From positions 744,001-808,000 of the forward strand of contig JAHYIO010000005.1 in the NCBI GenBank assembly GCA_020543525.1: 64,000 nucleotides of DNA. The letters are read 5' to 3'. The stretch comes from Coriolopsis trogii. Its lineage: Eukaryota > Basidiomycota > Agaricomycetes > Polyporales > Polyporaceae. Positions 45,799 to 57,802 of the stretch are shown piece after piece; position 1 is the stretch's first letter; each line of letters starts with the position of its first letter. The notes under the pieces were generated by a model. That model was not told where the DNA came from, ran no database searches, and saw only the letters and a list, made by a program, of their open reading frames with translations. Both the position numbers and the translations under genes were made by a program.

Positions 45799-48700
45799 GG
45801 TCAGCACAGTACCGAGAGATAGAGATAATAGATAGGAAACGAGAAATGTAGAACGAGTGTGAGGTCGGTCGAGGAAGTGCTTGTAATGCCACCGATGCTG
45901 CCAAAGTAGCGAGGGACTATGGAGAGGAGGGAGTAATCTTCTGCTGCACTGCTTCAGAAGCGCAAGTCTTATTCACCCTCGAGAGAGAAGGGCGTGGGCC
46001 GAGAACCTCGAGATGATTGGAGACGCGAGTCTCGATGACCCGCCATGTCCGAGTATCCGTCTAGCGGGGACTGGAATCCTCGCACGCGAATAATCTCCAA
46101 GCATGGGTAGGACCGGTACTGCGCCATGCATTGCTCAAGATAGCGCTGTCAGTTGGCTCGCTTTTCGAAGCTGACGGTATGACGGATGCACTATCTGCGG
46201 CTCAGAGTGGCACCCCTCGGCACGGCCAAGCGCACCGGGAAGAGTTCAAGCAGAATAGCGCCATCCCAGCTACCCACGCGTTGCTAATGACGCCGGCTCG
46301 AAGGTTCGACACCGTCCGTGCATGCGTCACCGCCCAAAAATAAGCATGGGAAGGCAAGAACGGACACGTCGTGAGGTATCGTAACGCGCGCACGGCTATG
46401 GACAAGGGAGGTGATGAACTTGACGGTGTGGGTGCGGGCGGGGGCATGCGTCGAAGCAAAGCGGCGAAACAGGTACTCACCGGGACTGGCAAACGGGTTC
46501 TGACCCCCGTGAGCAGGGTAGATGCCTTCTCTCCTGGATTCCTCCATCGCGAGGCGAAGTGCCGAACGTGCGTTGGCGGACGACTACGGACTTGAACCTT
46601 GACCAGCGGGGAGTCTCCGTGGGGGGTGGACGCAGACGAACAGAGGAAGGAAGAGGAGGGAGGGCTCGCGTAACGACACGGCACGCATGTTGAATAAAAT
46701 GAGGGCTGCGTTCTCATGACAGTTTGGGATCATCTTCACCTTCGCACAAGAATGCACGCGGGCCCAATTCGCCCAAGCGCCGGGTGTGAGCCCGTCGCGT
46801 GACAATCTGGGAAACCGTTCTTGCCGCTTCCGGTATGGTTGCGCGGGGACCATCAATGAGGATGATGCCGTCTCGCGATCGATGCGGGGTAAAGCTGGCA
46901 ACCCAACACTCGCCATTGGTTGCCCCAGGCTGCCCCGCACTCCTCCAGGGCGTCGTCTGTAGGTCTGGAAGAGCACGTCTGCGTACAAAGAATTGTCAGG
47001 GAACGGTCAGATGGTAAACCACACGCTGGTCCCACAACAGAATGAATGAGGCCAGAAGCAGAAGAAGAGCAGTCTCCAACGCGCTTCCGGTGCGAGAGAC
47101 GTCATGCGAACCTCGTGCTATGCCCTGCGCCACTCCTCCACATACTCATTCAGTCTACGCACAGTTACGCGGCGACACCGTCTTAATTTAGTCCGGCTAG
47201 GCCGTCTGTGAAACACCTGCGTCCCCCGATCGTCACCTCAGGTCCATCGCACTGACAGAGGCACGAGTGTGTGGACGACTGCATGCAACTGTCAGTGAAG
47301 GGAGGAATCACTCGGACGATTGGGAGAATCTCGTTGAGAACATCACCATGTCTCATACTATCAGGGACAGCGAGTGGAATGTGCAGATTCTCGAGGGAGA
47401 GGACATTTCCGTTCGACTCACCCCGACAGAAGATCCGTGTGTGAAATCGCACCGGAGCACAGATGTCCGGACAGCGGAAATCCTTCTCTCCGAACACTCG
47501 GGCGGTTCGCGCTCCAACGACGCGCCCAATCGAACGATGGCTCAATGGGTGTGCTCTCTTTGACAGGCTCATATGACCTCTGCACGCAGACGTCGATGGT
47601 ATAAATGGATCTGCAGTGTCGCATGTGAAAAAATGCTTCAGGTCAGTGGCTCGTCGCGGGATCCCGACTGAAATATACCTCACATATAGCTCGACAGCAT
47701 CCTAACGAGGTCAGGCCTCGCAAAAAGACTCTTCACCCCGCCGTTTCACCGCGGTCGTACGGAGATAGTGAAGAATAGCCTGAATAATCAACGCCGCCAT
47801 CGTACGACCTTGAGGCTGCCTGAAGAACGTGAGGGCGATACGTCACCATAGTTAGCATCTTCGAACGGCGCGAGTACAGCAGAACACGAACCTGCAACCC
47901 AAAGCGTCTTCCACAGCCCAATCGCCGCGTGGTTTCATTGCATAGTCGCGGCATCCCTCAAGCTCCATCATTCATCCTTCAGAAGACCTCTGCATCATGT
48001 CACGTCCGAGCCTGACCGTCGCAATCTCTTCGGAAGAGGTAGCTCAAAGTTCACAACACCAGCGGCCGGGATACCGTCTGTTGTTACCCCGAACTCTCAC
48101 AACGCTGAGCAATTGTCTACGCTCAATGCTCGACGTCCGTTGTCAACGTTCGAGGTCCAGACGCGGCAGCTATAGTCCACTCCTAGCCACGCAAATCCCG
48201 GTCCGCACAACGGGCGCCGATCATCGACCGCCTGGAACCCGGCGATGCACTGAAGACCGGGACATCCATCCCCTGCCGTAAATCGCCAACATATGGCGTC
48301 CCCTATCAGAGCCCAACTCCTTCGAGCCTTCGACTTCAAGGATTCTCTGGAGACAAGATCGGCGGTAGGAGGCAGCATGTACCCACGCTACGTTCACTAC
48401 ACCCAGCACTCGTGCTTCTCCCCTTCTCGTCCGGCGTAATACGCTGTACGGCAGAGGGCCGGCGGGCCCGAGGAACGGGAAAGCACCAGACGGAGAAAAT
48501 GAAGATGAGCACAAAGGACAGCACGCGCCCTGAAGGGTATAATCCCATCGTGCGCGTTCAGCCTTGTCAGGACCAGAAGGAAAATGGAAAGAAGACAGTG
48601 GCTGCGCACCGCCGGGTGCAGTGCTATTTTCTGACAGATGGCCTGCAGGATATCCAACGCCTCCCCGCGCGCGTAACAATGTGCAAGCAAGTGCTCTCTT

Positions 48701-50111
48701 GAGCCTTCGGAAGCGAACACGGTCCTTCGCGAGTCTTCTCGCCTTGCGTAACCGATGGAACGCACTGTCACTATGGAGAGGACAGCGACGGACGGAGGCG
48801 ACCAGAACGTGCGTAGTCGTGGAAAGAACCATACGATGATGGCCCAAAACCGAACCACTGCGGAGGCACAGTCCCGGCCCAGTGAGCGTCGAAGGTTCGC
48901 AAGAACGGCTCGTGATAGAATGGTGGGAACCGCGGCGATACGAGGTGAGGGCATGCACCCGTCCAGCGGAACCGTTCGGTTTGCACCCGCGTAAGAAAGC
49001 GCATAATCCAGACCATTTGAGAAAAGACCACTCACATAGTCACCATATACCGTACACCCGCACCACTGCCACCGTCACCGCTCGGATGCAGACCATGCAG
49101 TCCCACAACGCGAACACTCATGGGTCCCCACGTCGACGTGAGGGGACGGCCGAGTCCGAAGGACGCGCAGCCAATCTCGCGGGAGCAGTCCTTTTGCACC
49201 CTTCTACCTTCTGCCTACTGCCCTCTGTCTTTGTCTCTTCTCCCTTCTTCGATCGACGAGCCACATTCTGCCGCCGTCTGCACACGACGGGAGCACATGC
49301 TTAGAGTGCCTGAGCTCTCAGCTCTCGCACCCTCTTGACGTCAATGGCTACGCGACATTCAGGGCTACGAACAATGGAAGTCGCTATTCTGGTAGACGCG
49401 TGAGTATAATGTTACTCACCAGGAAGAGGTTAAGCTGCTCAGCGGGCTTGCAATGATGGCAAGGACGTCCGCAGTCATGGGAACTACCACTGCACGAGCG
49501 TCGTGCCACTGGTGTTGCCTGACGTTGGGGTCACGAGAAGAGGGGAAAGGCAGCAGGTGACGCGGGTAGCCCGGAGGATTGAACCGCCAAGAAGGCACGA
49601 CATGGGAAGGGAGACGAGAACTTCAACTTGAGCGCGAGTGCAGATCCTCGACCCCTGGCGTTGCGGCGACGGCGTAGACGCAAATAGCTGGAAGGGGGCA
49701 GAGCAACCTGCACCGAGGAGGAGGTGCATCAAGGATATATACTTGCGATAGGTCGTCGAGACCCGTTCCAGTCTTCATATGTACATCTTGTTTGTTTTGC
49801 GATACAGCATGGGTCTGTCCGGAAATTGTCGGAATGGGAAATCACGAGGATATCGTGCTTGCGGCTCGGCGATAACGCCTACGGCTCCCTAATCATACAT
49901 CCAGTGGTGGGAAGCTTCCCAGCCAACAACTTACACGGGTACGGTTTGATAAATGCTACTCTTACTTACTGCAAGGGCTATAGCGTGCTGGCTGATTCAT
50001 ATTGAGAGAAGTATCAGTGCGTCGGCCCAAGATGATAGCGAAACCTACTCACCGGCTGCAGGAATCATATGCAAACCCGCCTCTCGGCTAAAGCCCGTTT
50101 CGACGTCGATA
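45799..50111. other. 4.3-kb stretch without a supported gene
   Basis: Several long-looking frames occur (for example minus 48958-48221 and 49035-48397), but they overlap each other in different frames, are Arg/Ser/Cys-rich from GC bias, and show no motif or splice-linked exons. I found no RNA gene, LTR or TIR pair. The right end contains the 3' flank of TSR3. Confidence 0.4.
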
Positions 50112-52050
50112 TCAACGTGCCTCGTCGCTCTCCTCTTCCTCTTCCTCGTCGCTGGAACTCTCTGGGACGTAGTGGCGATTTGGGTTCGGGACGAGCAAGT
50201 CCCCAGTTTCGTCACCTGCCGAGGCTGTGGTCAGTCACAGATTCTGTTGCATATCTTTCGCAGCAAAGGTCCTGCCGTCCTCAGCAGCCAGTTGTCTCTG
50301 CCACTGCTTCATCATGCTCGAAGCACGGCTGCGGTCGCTACAGACGCCGAGTTGATTCACATGCATCATTGCGTCCACACCTCGACCTCGAATCATTCAC
50401 ATACACATCAGACATTAGTGCTGCCGCAATGTGAGGTCACCTTGAAGGCAAGGTCACCTTGACCTTGACGGCATCTCGGCATCTCACCTCACGATCACCT
50501 TGGAGTTGATCAAGGTCACCGTGAGGTGGGTCAAGGTGGCTGGAGTCCTGCCTTATTAATGGGCCCCACCCCCCATTTCGGGCAAGCCTGAAAGTCGCGC
50601 TCGGTGTGGGCGCTCAGCAGGCTTTGGCTCGCGCTGAGCGCCCACTAGCGCTTAGAGCCCATATACGGGAAAGGGAGTCAACCATCGGGACCCGGGTCAC
50701 CTTGAAGGTACCTTGGAGTGATCAAGGTCTGATAGCCGACACCGTGAGGTGACCTCCACCTCACCTCGCGGCAGCACTATCAGACATTTTGGCATTCACC
50801 AATATGTAGCGCGGCGCCTCCTCTGATATATCTGCGCATGTACGATGTCGCTGTATGTCTTCGCGCAAATGCAGGAGCCCACGACCGACCCCACAGTCTC
50901 AGACTCACCGTCAGTACGTCTCGACTCGTCGTAGCTCTTCTCCAAATCGGCGAGGATCTTCTCTTGCATCGCGCTCATTGCTTCAGCGCTCTCGCATGTT
51001 TTGTACTGTTCTAGCAAGTGTCTGTCGGGATTGTCTTCAATAACTCATGCGTGAGGTGGAGAAAGAGCCTTATTGAGAGAAAAGGTGGACTGGGGAAGGA
51101 CGCGGAATGGAGACAGGGTATAGAGTGGGAGGGAATTTGGCTGTGTTAGACGTACCTGTTGACTTCCCAGAAGGAATGACCCCATCCGAAGCCACTCAAA
51201 AGACGTTCGGCATATGAGTCGAAGCCGGTGATATAGAAAGCAGCTGCGAGTGCTTCCACGCAGTTCAACCTCCAGGGCTTCCCATAGTTGACTGGATTTG
51301 TCGCCACCAGATAGGGCACTACATTTTGGACGCGCATATATGAGGCGGAAAACTAGGCTGATGATGGTCACGTCACTCACAAAGCCGTTCGTGCGGGCTG
51401 GCAATCCTTCCGAAGGGTACCTCGTCCAACCGAGCCCATGAACATTCCACGACTGCGACGCCATTCTGCGCGACGATGTCTCTGTCTGCCGGGCTGACGG
51501 GCTGCGTGCCTTTCGGTCTGTTTGAAGGATACCTGAGCACATTGTGTGTAAATGAGCTAAACGTACTCACGAAACGACAACGCCCCTGAACTTCTGCCCG
51601 ACCCTCATATTCTGGATGAGTCCCTGCCGTGCAAGCTTCTTCCCAGAGCACCGCCGCGGATCGCAGTGATCAAAGTCCTAAAAACCATCTTCATACCGTT
51701 CGTCGATGTGATACAACAATACCCATACGACTCACCCACATCGCCACCGGCACCTCGATATTGACCTTATCCTCCGCCTCTACACACGCGCATGCACACC
51801 ACCAAGCACGACAAGGTCGCATCAAGAAGAATACTTGTCAGACGCATGGTAACTGACCGGATTCGCCCTCGCTGCCATCGTCGCTGCCTCCTTGATCGTC
51901 GACTGCGCTCTCCGGACGAACTTCTCCCCCGAGCGAAGAGGACGGGCGGGCGTCGTCGTACCTCTTCTGTCCTCGCCCCCGTTGGGCATGGCCTCCTCTG
52001 CCCAGCGAGGCCTTGCCTCCGCGTTTCCCTCGTCCAGACGGTTTCGGCAT
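50112..52050 (-). CDS. TSR3: 18S rRNA aminocarboxypropyltransferase (TSR3)
   Basis: Transfers the 3-amino-3-carboxypropyl group of SAM to the hypermodified pseudouridine of 18S rRNA during late cytoplasmic 40S maturation. Exons 52050-51858, 51779-51736, 51677-51571, 51532-51381, 51318-51156, 51021-50909 and 50215-50112. Conserved segments: [79 protein letters not shown] and [13 protein letters not shown]. Both ends are family-typical: a basic Gly/Arg-rich start and a final [13 protein letters not shown] plus acidic Glu/Ser tail. The last intron (50216-50908, 693 nt) is far longer than the others because it holds a MITE; the phase across it is kept. It is divergent from mL41. Confidence 0.95.
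50408..50415. repeat. Left target duplication of the MITE
   Basis: TCAGACAT, repeated at 50780-50787. Eight bases is the hallmark length of hAT-superfamily insertion. Confidence 0.85.
50416..50779. mobile_element. Non-autonomous hAT-type MITE
   Basis: A 364-bp element bounded by inverted repeats beginning TAGTGCTGCCGC at the left and ending GCGGCAGCACTA at the right. Similarity extends to about 22 bases with two mismatches. It is flanked by the 8-bp duplication TCAGACAT. The TIR start fits the hAT pattern YARNG. Subterminal regions are full of short direct and inverted GGTCACCTTGA / TCAAGGTGACC-like repeats, typical of transposase-binding sites. There is no coding frame. It lies inside the last intron of TSR3. 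Confidence 0.85.
50780..50787. repeat. Right target duplication of the MITE
   Basis: TCAGACAT, the partner of 50408-50415. Confidence 0.85.
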
Positions 52051-52241
52051 TGGGGTTCAACAGATGGGTGTATTCGCTGAAGAAATCAAGGAAGGCGTTC
52101 AGCTGCGTTCAAAGGCGTTCAAGTGGGAAAGCGGAAAGCCTACCAGATGCACGGCAGATTCCGAGCAGTGCGCGTTTCACTCAGACTCAGAGTCGCAAGA
52201 GCGCCAGACAGCTATATCCTTCTGGCCACCACCTCCCTGCG
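52051..52241. promoter_or_regulatory. Bidirectional promoter TSR3 / mL41
   Basis: Only 191 bp separate the two divergent start codons, so regulatory sequence and 5' leaders are shared. No specific box was recognised. Confidence 0.55.
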
Positions 52242-52737
52242 ATGTTCCCGACAAATCCCTGTCTTTCCAAAGCCATGCGGCGAGCACTTACGCCCAAACG
52301 TGGGAACAAGGACTTCTACAAGGGTGCGTGTACTTCGTTGCTGTCTTGGACTGTCGCATCTGACCGAAGTGTATAGGCACACGGCAAGCCTTCCTGCCTG
52401 GTGGGCACCGCACGGGCGCACCTGGAAAGCATGTGGTGCGTGGAAAGGCAAAGTACCGGCTGGTGGATGAGCAGGTGCGAGTGTTTGTGGCTCCACCCAT
52501 AGAGGAGATTCGGAACTCTGCGGTGCGTGTTTTTCCCCCTTGTATCGCTTGCACGTATTGAATGTCAACATCTCTTGTGTCTGACAGCTCAAAGCATATG
52601 TGTCGACAAGAGTTACACCTTCAAAGGACTTCAATAAGGAACTATACGGGGAGCTGCCGCGCGGTGGGCTGACACCCAAGCATTACTTCAAGGTTGCTCC
52701 CCGTGAAGGTCCAGCCGAAGCAGTGGATTCATCGTAG
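52242..52737 (+). CDS. MRPL27: Mitochondrial large-subunit ribosomal protein mL41
   Basis: Structural protein of the mitochondrial 54S ribosomal subunit (yeast MRPL27 family). Exons 52242-52323, 52377-52522 and 52588-52737. The family core is clear: TPKRGNKDFYKGTRQAFLPG, GAPGKHVVRGKAKYRLVDEQ, VRVFVAPPIEEIRNS, then LKAYVSTRV and a C-terminal GGLTPKHYFK. The basic start (KAMRRALTPKRG) fits a short mitochondrial targeting region. The length of about 125 residues is normal for fungal homologs. All junctions are GT-AG and in frame. Confidence 0.93.
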
Positions 52738-52874
52738 TTATCCAACCATGTCTTCCATCAATCCATGTTTTGTTAATGCGCGCATGCATTGCGCATATCT
52801 GCGTGTTCTGCGAAAGGCCATCATATGGTCAACTTCGGAAGTGAAGGTCACAAAAAGGCATTGCGATTATTGAG

Positions 52875-52946
52875 CTCCGATACGGGGAATCGAACCCCGA
52901 GCTACCGCGTGAAAGGCGGTAATGTTAGCCGTTACACCATATCGGA
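52875..52946 (-). tRNA. tRNA-Glu (UUC)
   Basis: A 72-nt cloverleaf on the minus strand. The acceptor arms TCCGATA and TATCGGA pair fully, with discriminator G. The anticodon arm ACCGC-CTTTCAC-GCGGT gives anticodon TTC. The T arm is CGGGG-TTCGATT-CCCCG. There is no intron. The B box GGTTCGATTCC is canonical. Confidence 0.95.
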
Positions 52947-53451
52947 CCCATGGATGTTGTCTATGCTGAAACCATCATAGTCAGTCCACCGCGTTGAGTG
53001 CTGAAGCTCGAAGGCAACCCCGACTACGGCACTACGCCGACTTCCGACGACGCACGCTCTACTCTTGCCCCAAAGTACTTGTTGAGCTTCGGAGGAGATA
53101 TTGACAAGTAACAGACAGTGGTCGGAGGAAATTGTGAGAATGCAAGTTGGCGACGACCTGGCCTGAAAGGACCATCGACTCGTGTTCAAGTTGGCTAGCA
53201 AACGTCGCTGCCACTGAACCGTCGATCCCGCCCGTGAAGCAGATCCATGTCATCATCTACGAGAGACTGCATATATAAAAACTGACCGGACCGGTGGGGA
53301 ACAATGATGCCATTTGCACCGCCACTTGCGAGTAAGGACTTACTACTATCACTAATCAGAATAGTTTTCTTATCGGCCTTACTGGCCGTGAGTGCTTACC
53401 TGTCGGCGTCACTCTTCCTGGTCTACTACCCATCTTTCACTACGACACTCC
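52947..53451. other. Intergenic, MFS promoter side
   Basis: No gene is called. A short upstream frame at 53304-53510 with a hydrophobic run overlaps the MFS start in another frame and could be an upstream ORF, but nothing else supports it. Confidence 0.35.
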
Positions 53452-55635
53452 ATGGTGGCCGTACAGAAGCCAGGGGCAGACGAAAATACTCCTCTTCTCG
53501 CCGACGCTAACGCTCCGAACCCTCGCCGTATTCCCAGTGTCTCGAGAGAGAGCACTCTGGTCGAAGATAGCGATGTCCCACCGGTCGAAACAAATGCTGG
53601 TGGGGAAGAGGGGCTCGTCAAGCCTCCGGGTCCTCCTGTCTCACTGGTCGCAGTGGTGAGCCTTTTCCTTCGAATCGCTGTCGTAGTATCGCCGCGGCAT
53701 GTCCTGACACTCACTTTGCTTGACAGATGGCCCCCATGATACTCGGCATCTTCATGGCTGCCCTAGATACCACCGTCATTACGTCTACTTATGCGAGCAT
53801 AGGCAGTCAATTTGAACAACTCCAGAATACGAGTTGGATTGCCACCGGATACATGTTGTCTCTCACAAGTTTCCAGTGAAGTCGTTCTGGATCAACACTG
53901 ACATGCACTTCTTGTGACTTACGATGCTTTTCCAGGCCACTGTACGGCAAGGTATGCAATCATGACTTGAAGCTGGCGTGTCTCTGACTGACATGTATAC
54001 AGCTGAGTGACATCTTTGGGCGCAAATCCTGCCTCCTCTTCGCCTACACAGTCTTCGCTCTAGGATGCCTCTTCTGCGGCTTGGCACGAAACATGACAGA
54101 ACTCATTGCTGCCCGGGCACTTGCAGGAGTTGGCGGTGGTGGCATGTCCACGATGGCGTCTATCATTATGTCCGACGTCGCACCCCTCCGCCAGCGAGGA
54201 ACTCTACAGGGTAGCTCTATAAGTCTGAGAATATATCCTTCCCATTCTCACTCGAGCATGCTCAGGAATCGCGAACATCGCTTGGGCCGCAGGGCAAGCC
54301 ACTGGCGCTCCTCTGGGTGGCTTCCTCGCGGATGATATAGGATGGCGGTGGTTCGTGTAGCATGCACGTTCAGCCACCATGCCCGTCACTCACACCACTG
54401 AACCTTGCAGGGCCTTCCTGCTCCAAGTCCCTCTCGCCCTCCTCGCGATTGTCTCGGTCGGATTCGGTCTCAACCTCCCCCGCTCTTCGAGCGGCGAGTT
54501 CCGCGCGAAGCTCGCGCGCGTCGACTTTGCCGGCGCAGGCACCCTCGTGCTCGCCATCTTCCTTCTCCTCCTCGGGCTCGACCGCGGCGGGAACATCTCC
54601 TGGCAGGACCACATCACCATCGCCTCCCTCTCCGTCTCCGGCGCGCTCTTCCTCCTCTTCGTGCTCGTCGAGCTCCGGTGGGCACGCGAGCCGTTCGCGC
54701 CCAGCCGCGTCGTCGCGAACAAGGCGCTCCTTGCGAGCTACCTGTGCAACCTCTTCTCGAACGCGGCCGCCATCACGCTCGTCTTCCACGTCTCGCTCTA
54801 CCTCCAGGCCGTCCAGGGTGTGAGCGCCGTGCAGGTCGGCTTGACGCTCCTCCCCACGATCTTTGGAGGGGTCGCGGGCAGTTTGGGGGCGGGGCTCGTC
54901 ATGCAGAGCACGGGCAAATACTACACGCTCACCATAGCCTCTTTTGCGCTCATGCTTGTCGGGGCTATTGCCATCTCGCTCATCACCGGGCCCATCGCGT
55001 ACTCGTTTGCTGGCTTGACTGTCGGTAAGATCCTTGCGTGTCTCTCTTCATCGGACACTCACTAACGAGACCCCCAGGCCTCCTCGCAAACAACCTCGGA
55101 GTCGGTACGTCTCACCCTTGCCTTTGTCTCGCCATTGACGGTCTGCTTTCCCATCATGGCTCTTCCTGACGTGCTCTGCCCCCACTCCACAGGCTCCGGG
55201 ATCACGAGCACGCTCATCGCACTCATCGCCAACGCCGGGCCCGAAGACCAAGCGATCGCGACCGCGGTCTCCTACCTCTTCCGCTCGCTCGGCTCCGTCG
55301 TCGGCCTCTCCGTGGGCACGACGATCACCCAGGACGTCCTCCGGCAGAGCCTCCGCAAGCGTCTGTCGGGGGACGACGTCGACGAGGTGCGTCGCCGACT
55401 GTCGGACATCGATTCTTCCCGGATATGAGACTGACGGCCGCTGCGCATGGTACAGATCATCAAGCGCGTGCGCGAGTCGCTGGAATACCTCGGGCAGCTC
55501 GAGCCTGCGGTCCGGGCGAAGGTCGTCCGCGCGTACCAGGACGGACTCCAGGCGTCGTTCTGGTTCACTGTCGTGCTCACTGCGCTCGCCGTCCTCTCCG
55601 CGTTTTACGTCAAGGAGAAGCCGTTGAACCGATAG
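53452..55635 (+). CDS. MFS transporter, DHA2 / vacuolar amino-acid type
   Basis: Proton-coupled major facilitator with about 14 helices. Early exons: 53452-53655, 53727-53875, 53936-53951 (16 nt), 54003-54210, 54266-54350 and 54411-55024; then a small exon (LLANNLGV) and two more up to 55635. A hydrophilic acidic N-terminus (ENTPLLAD, a dileucine-like vacuolar sorting signal) precedes helix 1, which carries the DHA2-type LDTTVITSTYASI. The loop 2-3 signature is GKLSDIFGRKSCLLFAY, and antiporter motif C appears as AAGQATGAPLGG. A second-half motif is GSGITSTLIALIANAGPEDQ. These fit fungal Fnx1/Vba vacuolar basic-amino-acid or drug exporters. No breaks are seen; the substrate is not decidable from sequence. 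Confidence 0.92.
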
Positions 55636-55861
55636 AAGGGGGAGGCGGATGAGGGTATGTGAAGTTAGCATAAGGGTATGTAGGGGGAATTCGAGGGAAG
55701 TTATAGAGGTACGTGCGCTGTGTTCGTGCGCATGCAGGGATCCATAGCGAAATTATTGTGACAAGGCTTACTGCTTGCTGTCTGCCAGTGTGAGGTTCGA
55801 TGAAGGGATGTTTACACATATCGTCCCTCGTTCAAACAGCCACGCTCCTGAACGTGAACCT

Positions 55862-57802
55862 TTACACGACGACATCGAACGGGACATCCTTCAACCATCT
55901 GGTGATCATATCCTGTATGTCATCCTTGTCAGCGCACACGAGAGACATGAGCCCCGCAATAGCATGCACTCACCAATGTCGCCTCCGGCTGATCATGCGG
56001 GGCCATGTGTCTGTCAAAAAGCCGAAGCGTTTTCCGTCAGAGACTACGTTGTGCTGTAATGCGACGCGAGGACCGAGAAGCTCACCCGCCCTCGAAGATG
56101 CGCACAAAAGTGACGTTCCCAGCACCTGCGCCGCCTGCGCTGCGGACCATGCCACCCACGTCACCCGTGGTCCCTGTGATGAAGGGGAGGAGGGGCGCGT
56201 CTGCAAACTCATCATGGTACTTGTGTTTCAGGGCGAGCATATAGCGGTCCACCCCCTGGCCCGAGACAGAGGGTACGCTCAGCAAAAGTCCGAACCGTCT
56301 CCTCGCACGCTCGCCCTACTCACGATAAAGTTGCACAGAGCGTCCGCGTCCCCAGAAAACGCGAGCAGGCGCATGCCCTTGTCGATAAGCGGCGGCAGGA
56401 GCCCCGCGCTGTTCCGCGTCAGCTGCCCCTGTGCGTAGAAGCCCGCGTTCGTTGTCTCGTTGCAGTTCAGGAAGGGGACAGGACTCGCGTCGACCCCGAG
56501 TTCGCGCTTCACGCGCGGGTTGTTCATCCACCGCTCTACCCAGCCGAGCTCCGGATAACACCCCACACCGTCGTCGTCGTTGCAAGTCATGCGCACGTCG
56601 AACGGGTTCCGGTCGGACGCTGCCCATATCGCACGGCGCAGTCAGTGCCCGCATCTACATGTACGTAGGGCGAGGAGGGACGCAGGCGAAGACGCACATT
56701 TCAAGGGCGCGAGGACGCTGTTCTCGCAGAACTCCGTCGGGGGGTTGCACGTCACTCTCGACGGGAACCGGTAGCACGCCTCGATCATGGCCACGCACGC
56801 GGGGATCTTGAGCCGCATCTCCACACACTCCCGGCCGCCTTCCTCGAACGGCGGGTGCGGCGCGCCCCCGCACATGTAGTCCGCCATTGCGCCGAACTGT
56901 ATCCGCGGATCCGTGAGGCCGTTTGCGAGAATGAGAGAAGCAAAGTGGATGTGCTTCTGCCCGGGTAGAGGCGCGCGATGATGTCGCTCGTTCATGTCGA
57001 AGACGTAGCTCGCGATGTGGGGGCCGTAGTGTCCGCCCCAGCTCTCGGCGGCGAGATGGAAGGGCAGCTGGGCGTATTCGGGGAACCGGGAGAGGAAGAG
57101 CTGAAGGAAGGCGTAGACGTCTACCGGGAGGTCCGTGAGCGTATCCACTTTCGAGCCATCGGACGCATAGGAGAAGCCGGTGCCGATGGGCTGGTCGAGG
57201 AAAATCATGTTGGCGACGTTGTTCCACGAGTGCGGGTTCGGAACGGTCGTGTTCGGGTCTATGATCTTACATGGTCCGTTCTCGAAGAGTAGTCCGGTTG
57301 TAGAGCTGCAGCCTGGGCCACCGTTGAGCCACATCGTGAGCGGAGCTGACTGCGGTTCAATTCGAGCTTCAAAGAACCTGATTTGCCTGTCTTAGTATCA
57401 ATGGCTCGACACTGCTACTTCAGGGTCGCACCAAAAGAATAGATGTCTGGTGTCGGATATATCGAGGTAGCCAGAGTATTGCTTCACTGTCGAGTCACAT
57501 AGCTGAGGGCTCCGAACCCGCAAGCGATACTCGGAGAACGTAGGGTGAGTAAACTCCTGGTCTAGCCGTTATCTCAGTACTCCCTCCAGTCGCAGACGTG
57601 ATCAAGACTGACACACTGGCGGTGGCACCCCTTCTGGGGTTTCACCCTCATTCGGGGACAAATGGCCATGGGTTATCCTAGACCCAATAGCAAAACTGGA
57701 GGATAGCACGGTCTGGTTCGTGTTGACATTCACCAAGATTTGACTAGCAGCCAACGTTCGACTGATGAGACCGAAGACGACGAGTAGTTGGACGGAGCGC
57801 AT
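55862..57802 (-). CDS. Serine carboxypeptidase (S10, CPY-like)
   Basis: Secreted or vacuolar exopeptidase that removes C-terminal residues. ATG 57802 opens a signal peptide (MRSVQLLVVFGLISRTLA). Then come an exon with QYSGYLDISDTRHLFFW, the oxyanion segment TMWLNGGPGCSS, the nucleophile motif AAESWGGHYGPHIASYV, DQPIGTGFSYA, the acid in AFSGDADALCNF and the histidine in GGHMAPHDQPEATL. The last exon ends DMITRWLKDVPFDVVV. Cysteines and several N-x-T sites fit a glycosylated hydrolase. Catalytic Ser, Asp and His are all present. The exact donor of exon 1 (near 57,690-57,600) is uncertain; later junctions are clear. It converges on the MFS gene with a 226-bp gap. Confidence 0.92.

Noticed and set aside
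48221..49035. Two overlapping minus-strand frames of more than 200 codons
   Set aside because: Mutually exclusive frames, biased composition and no motif or splice partners; probably GC-driven open frames.
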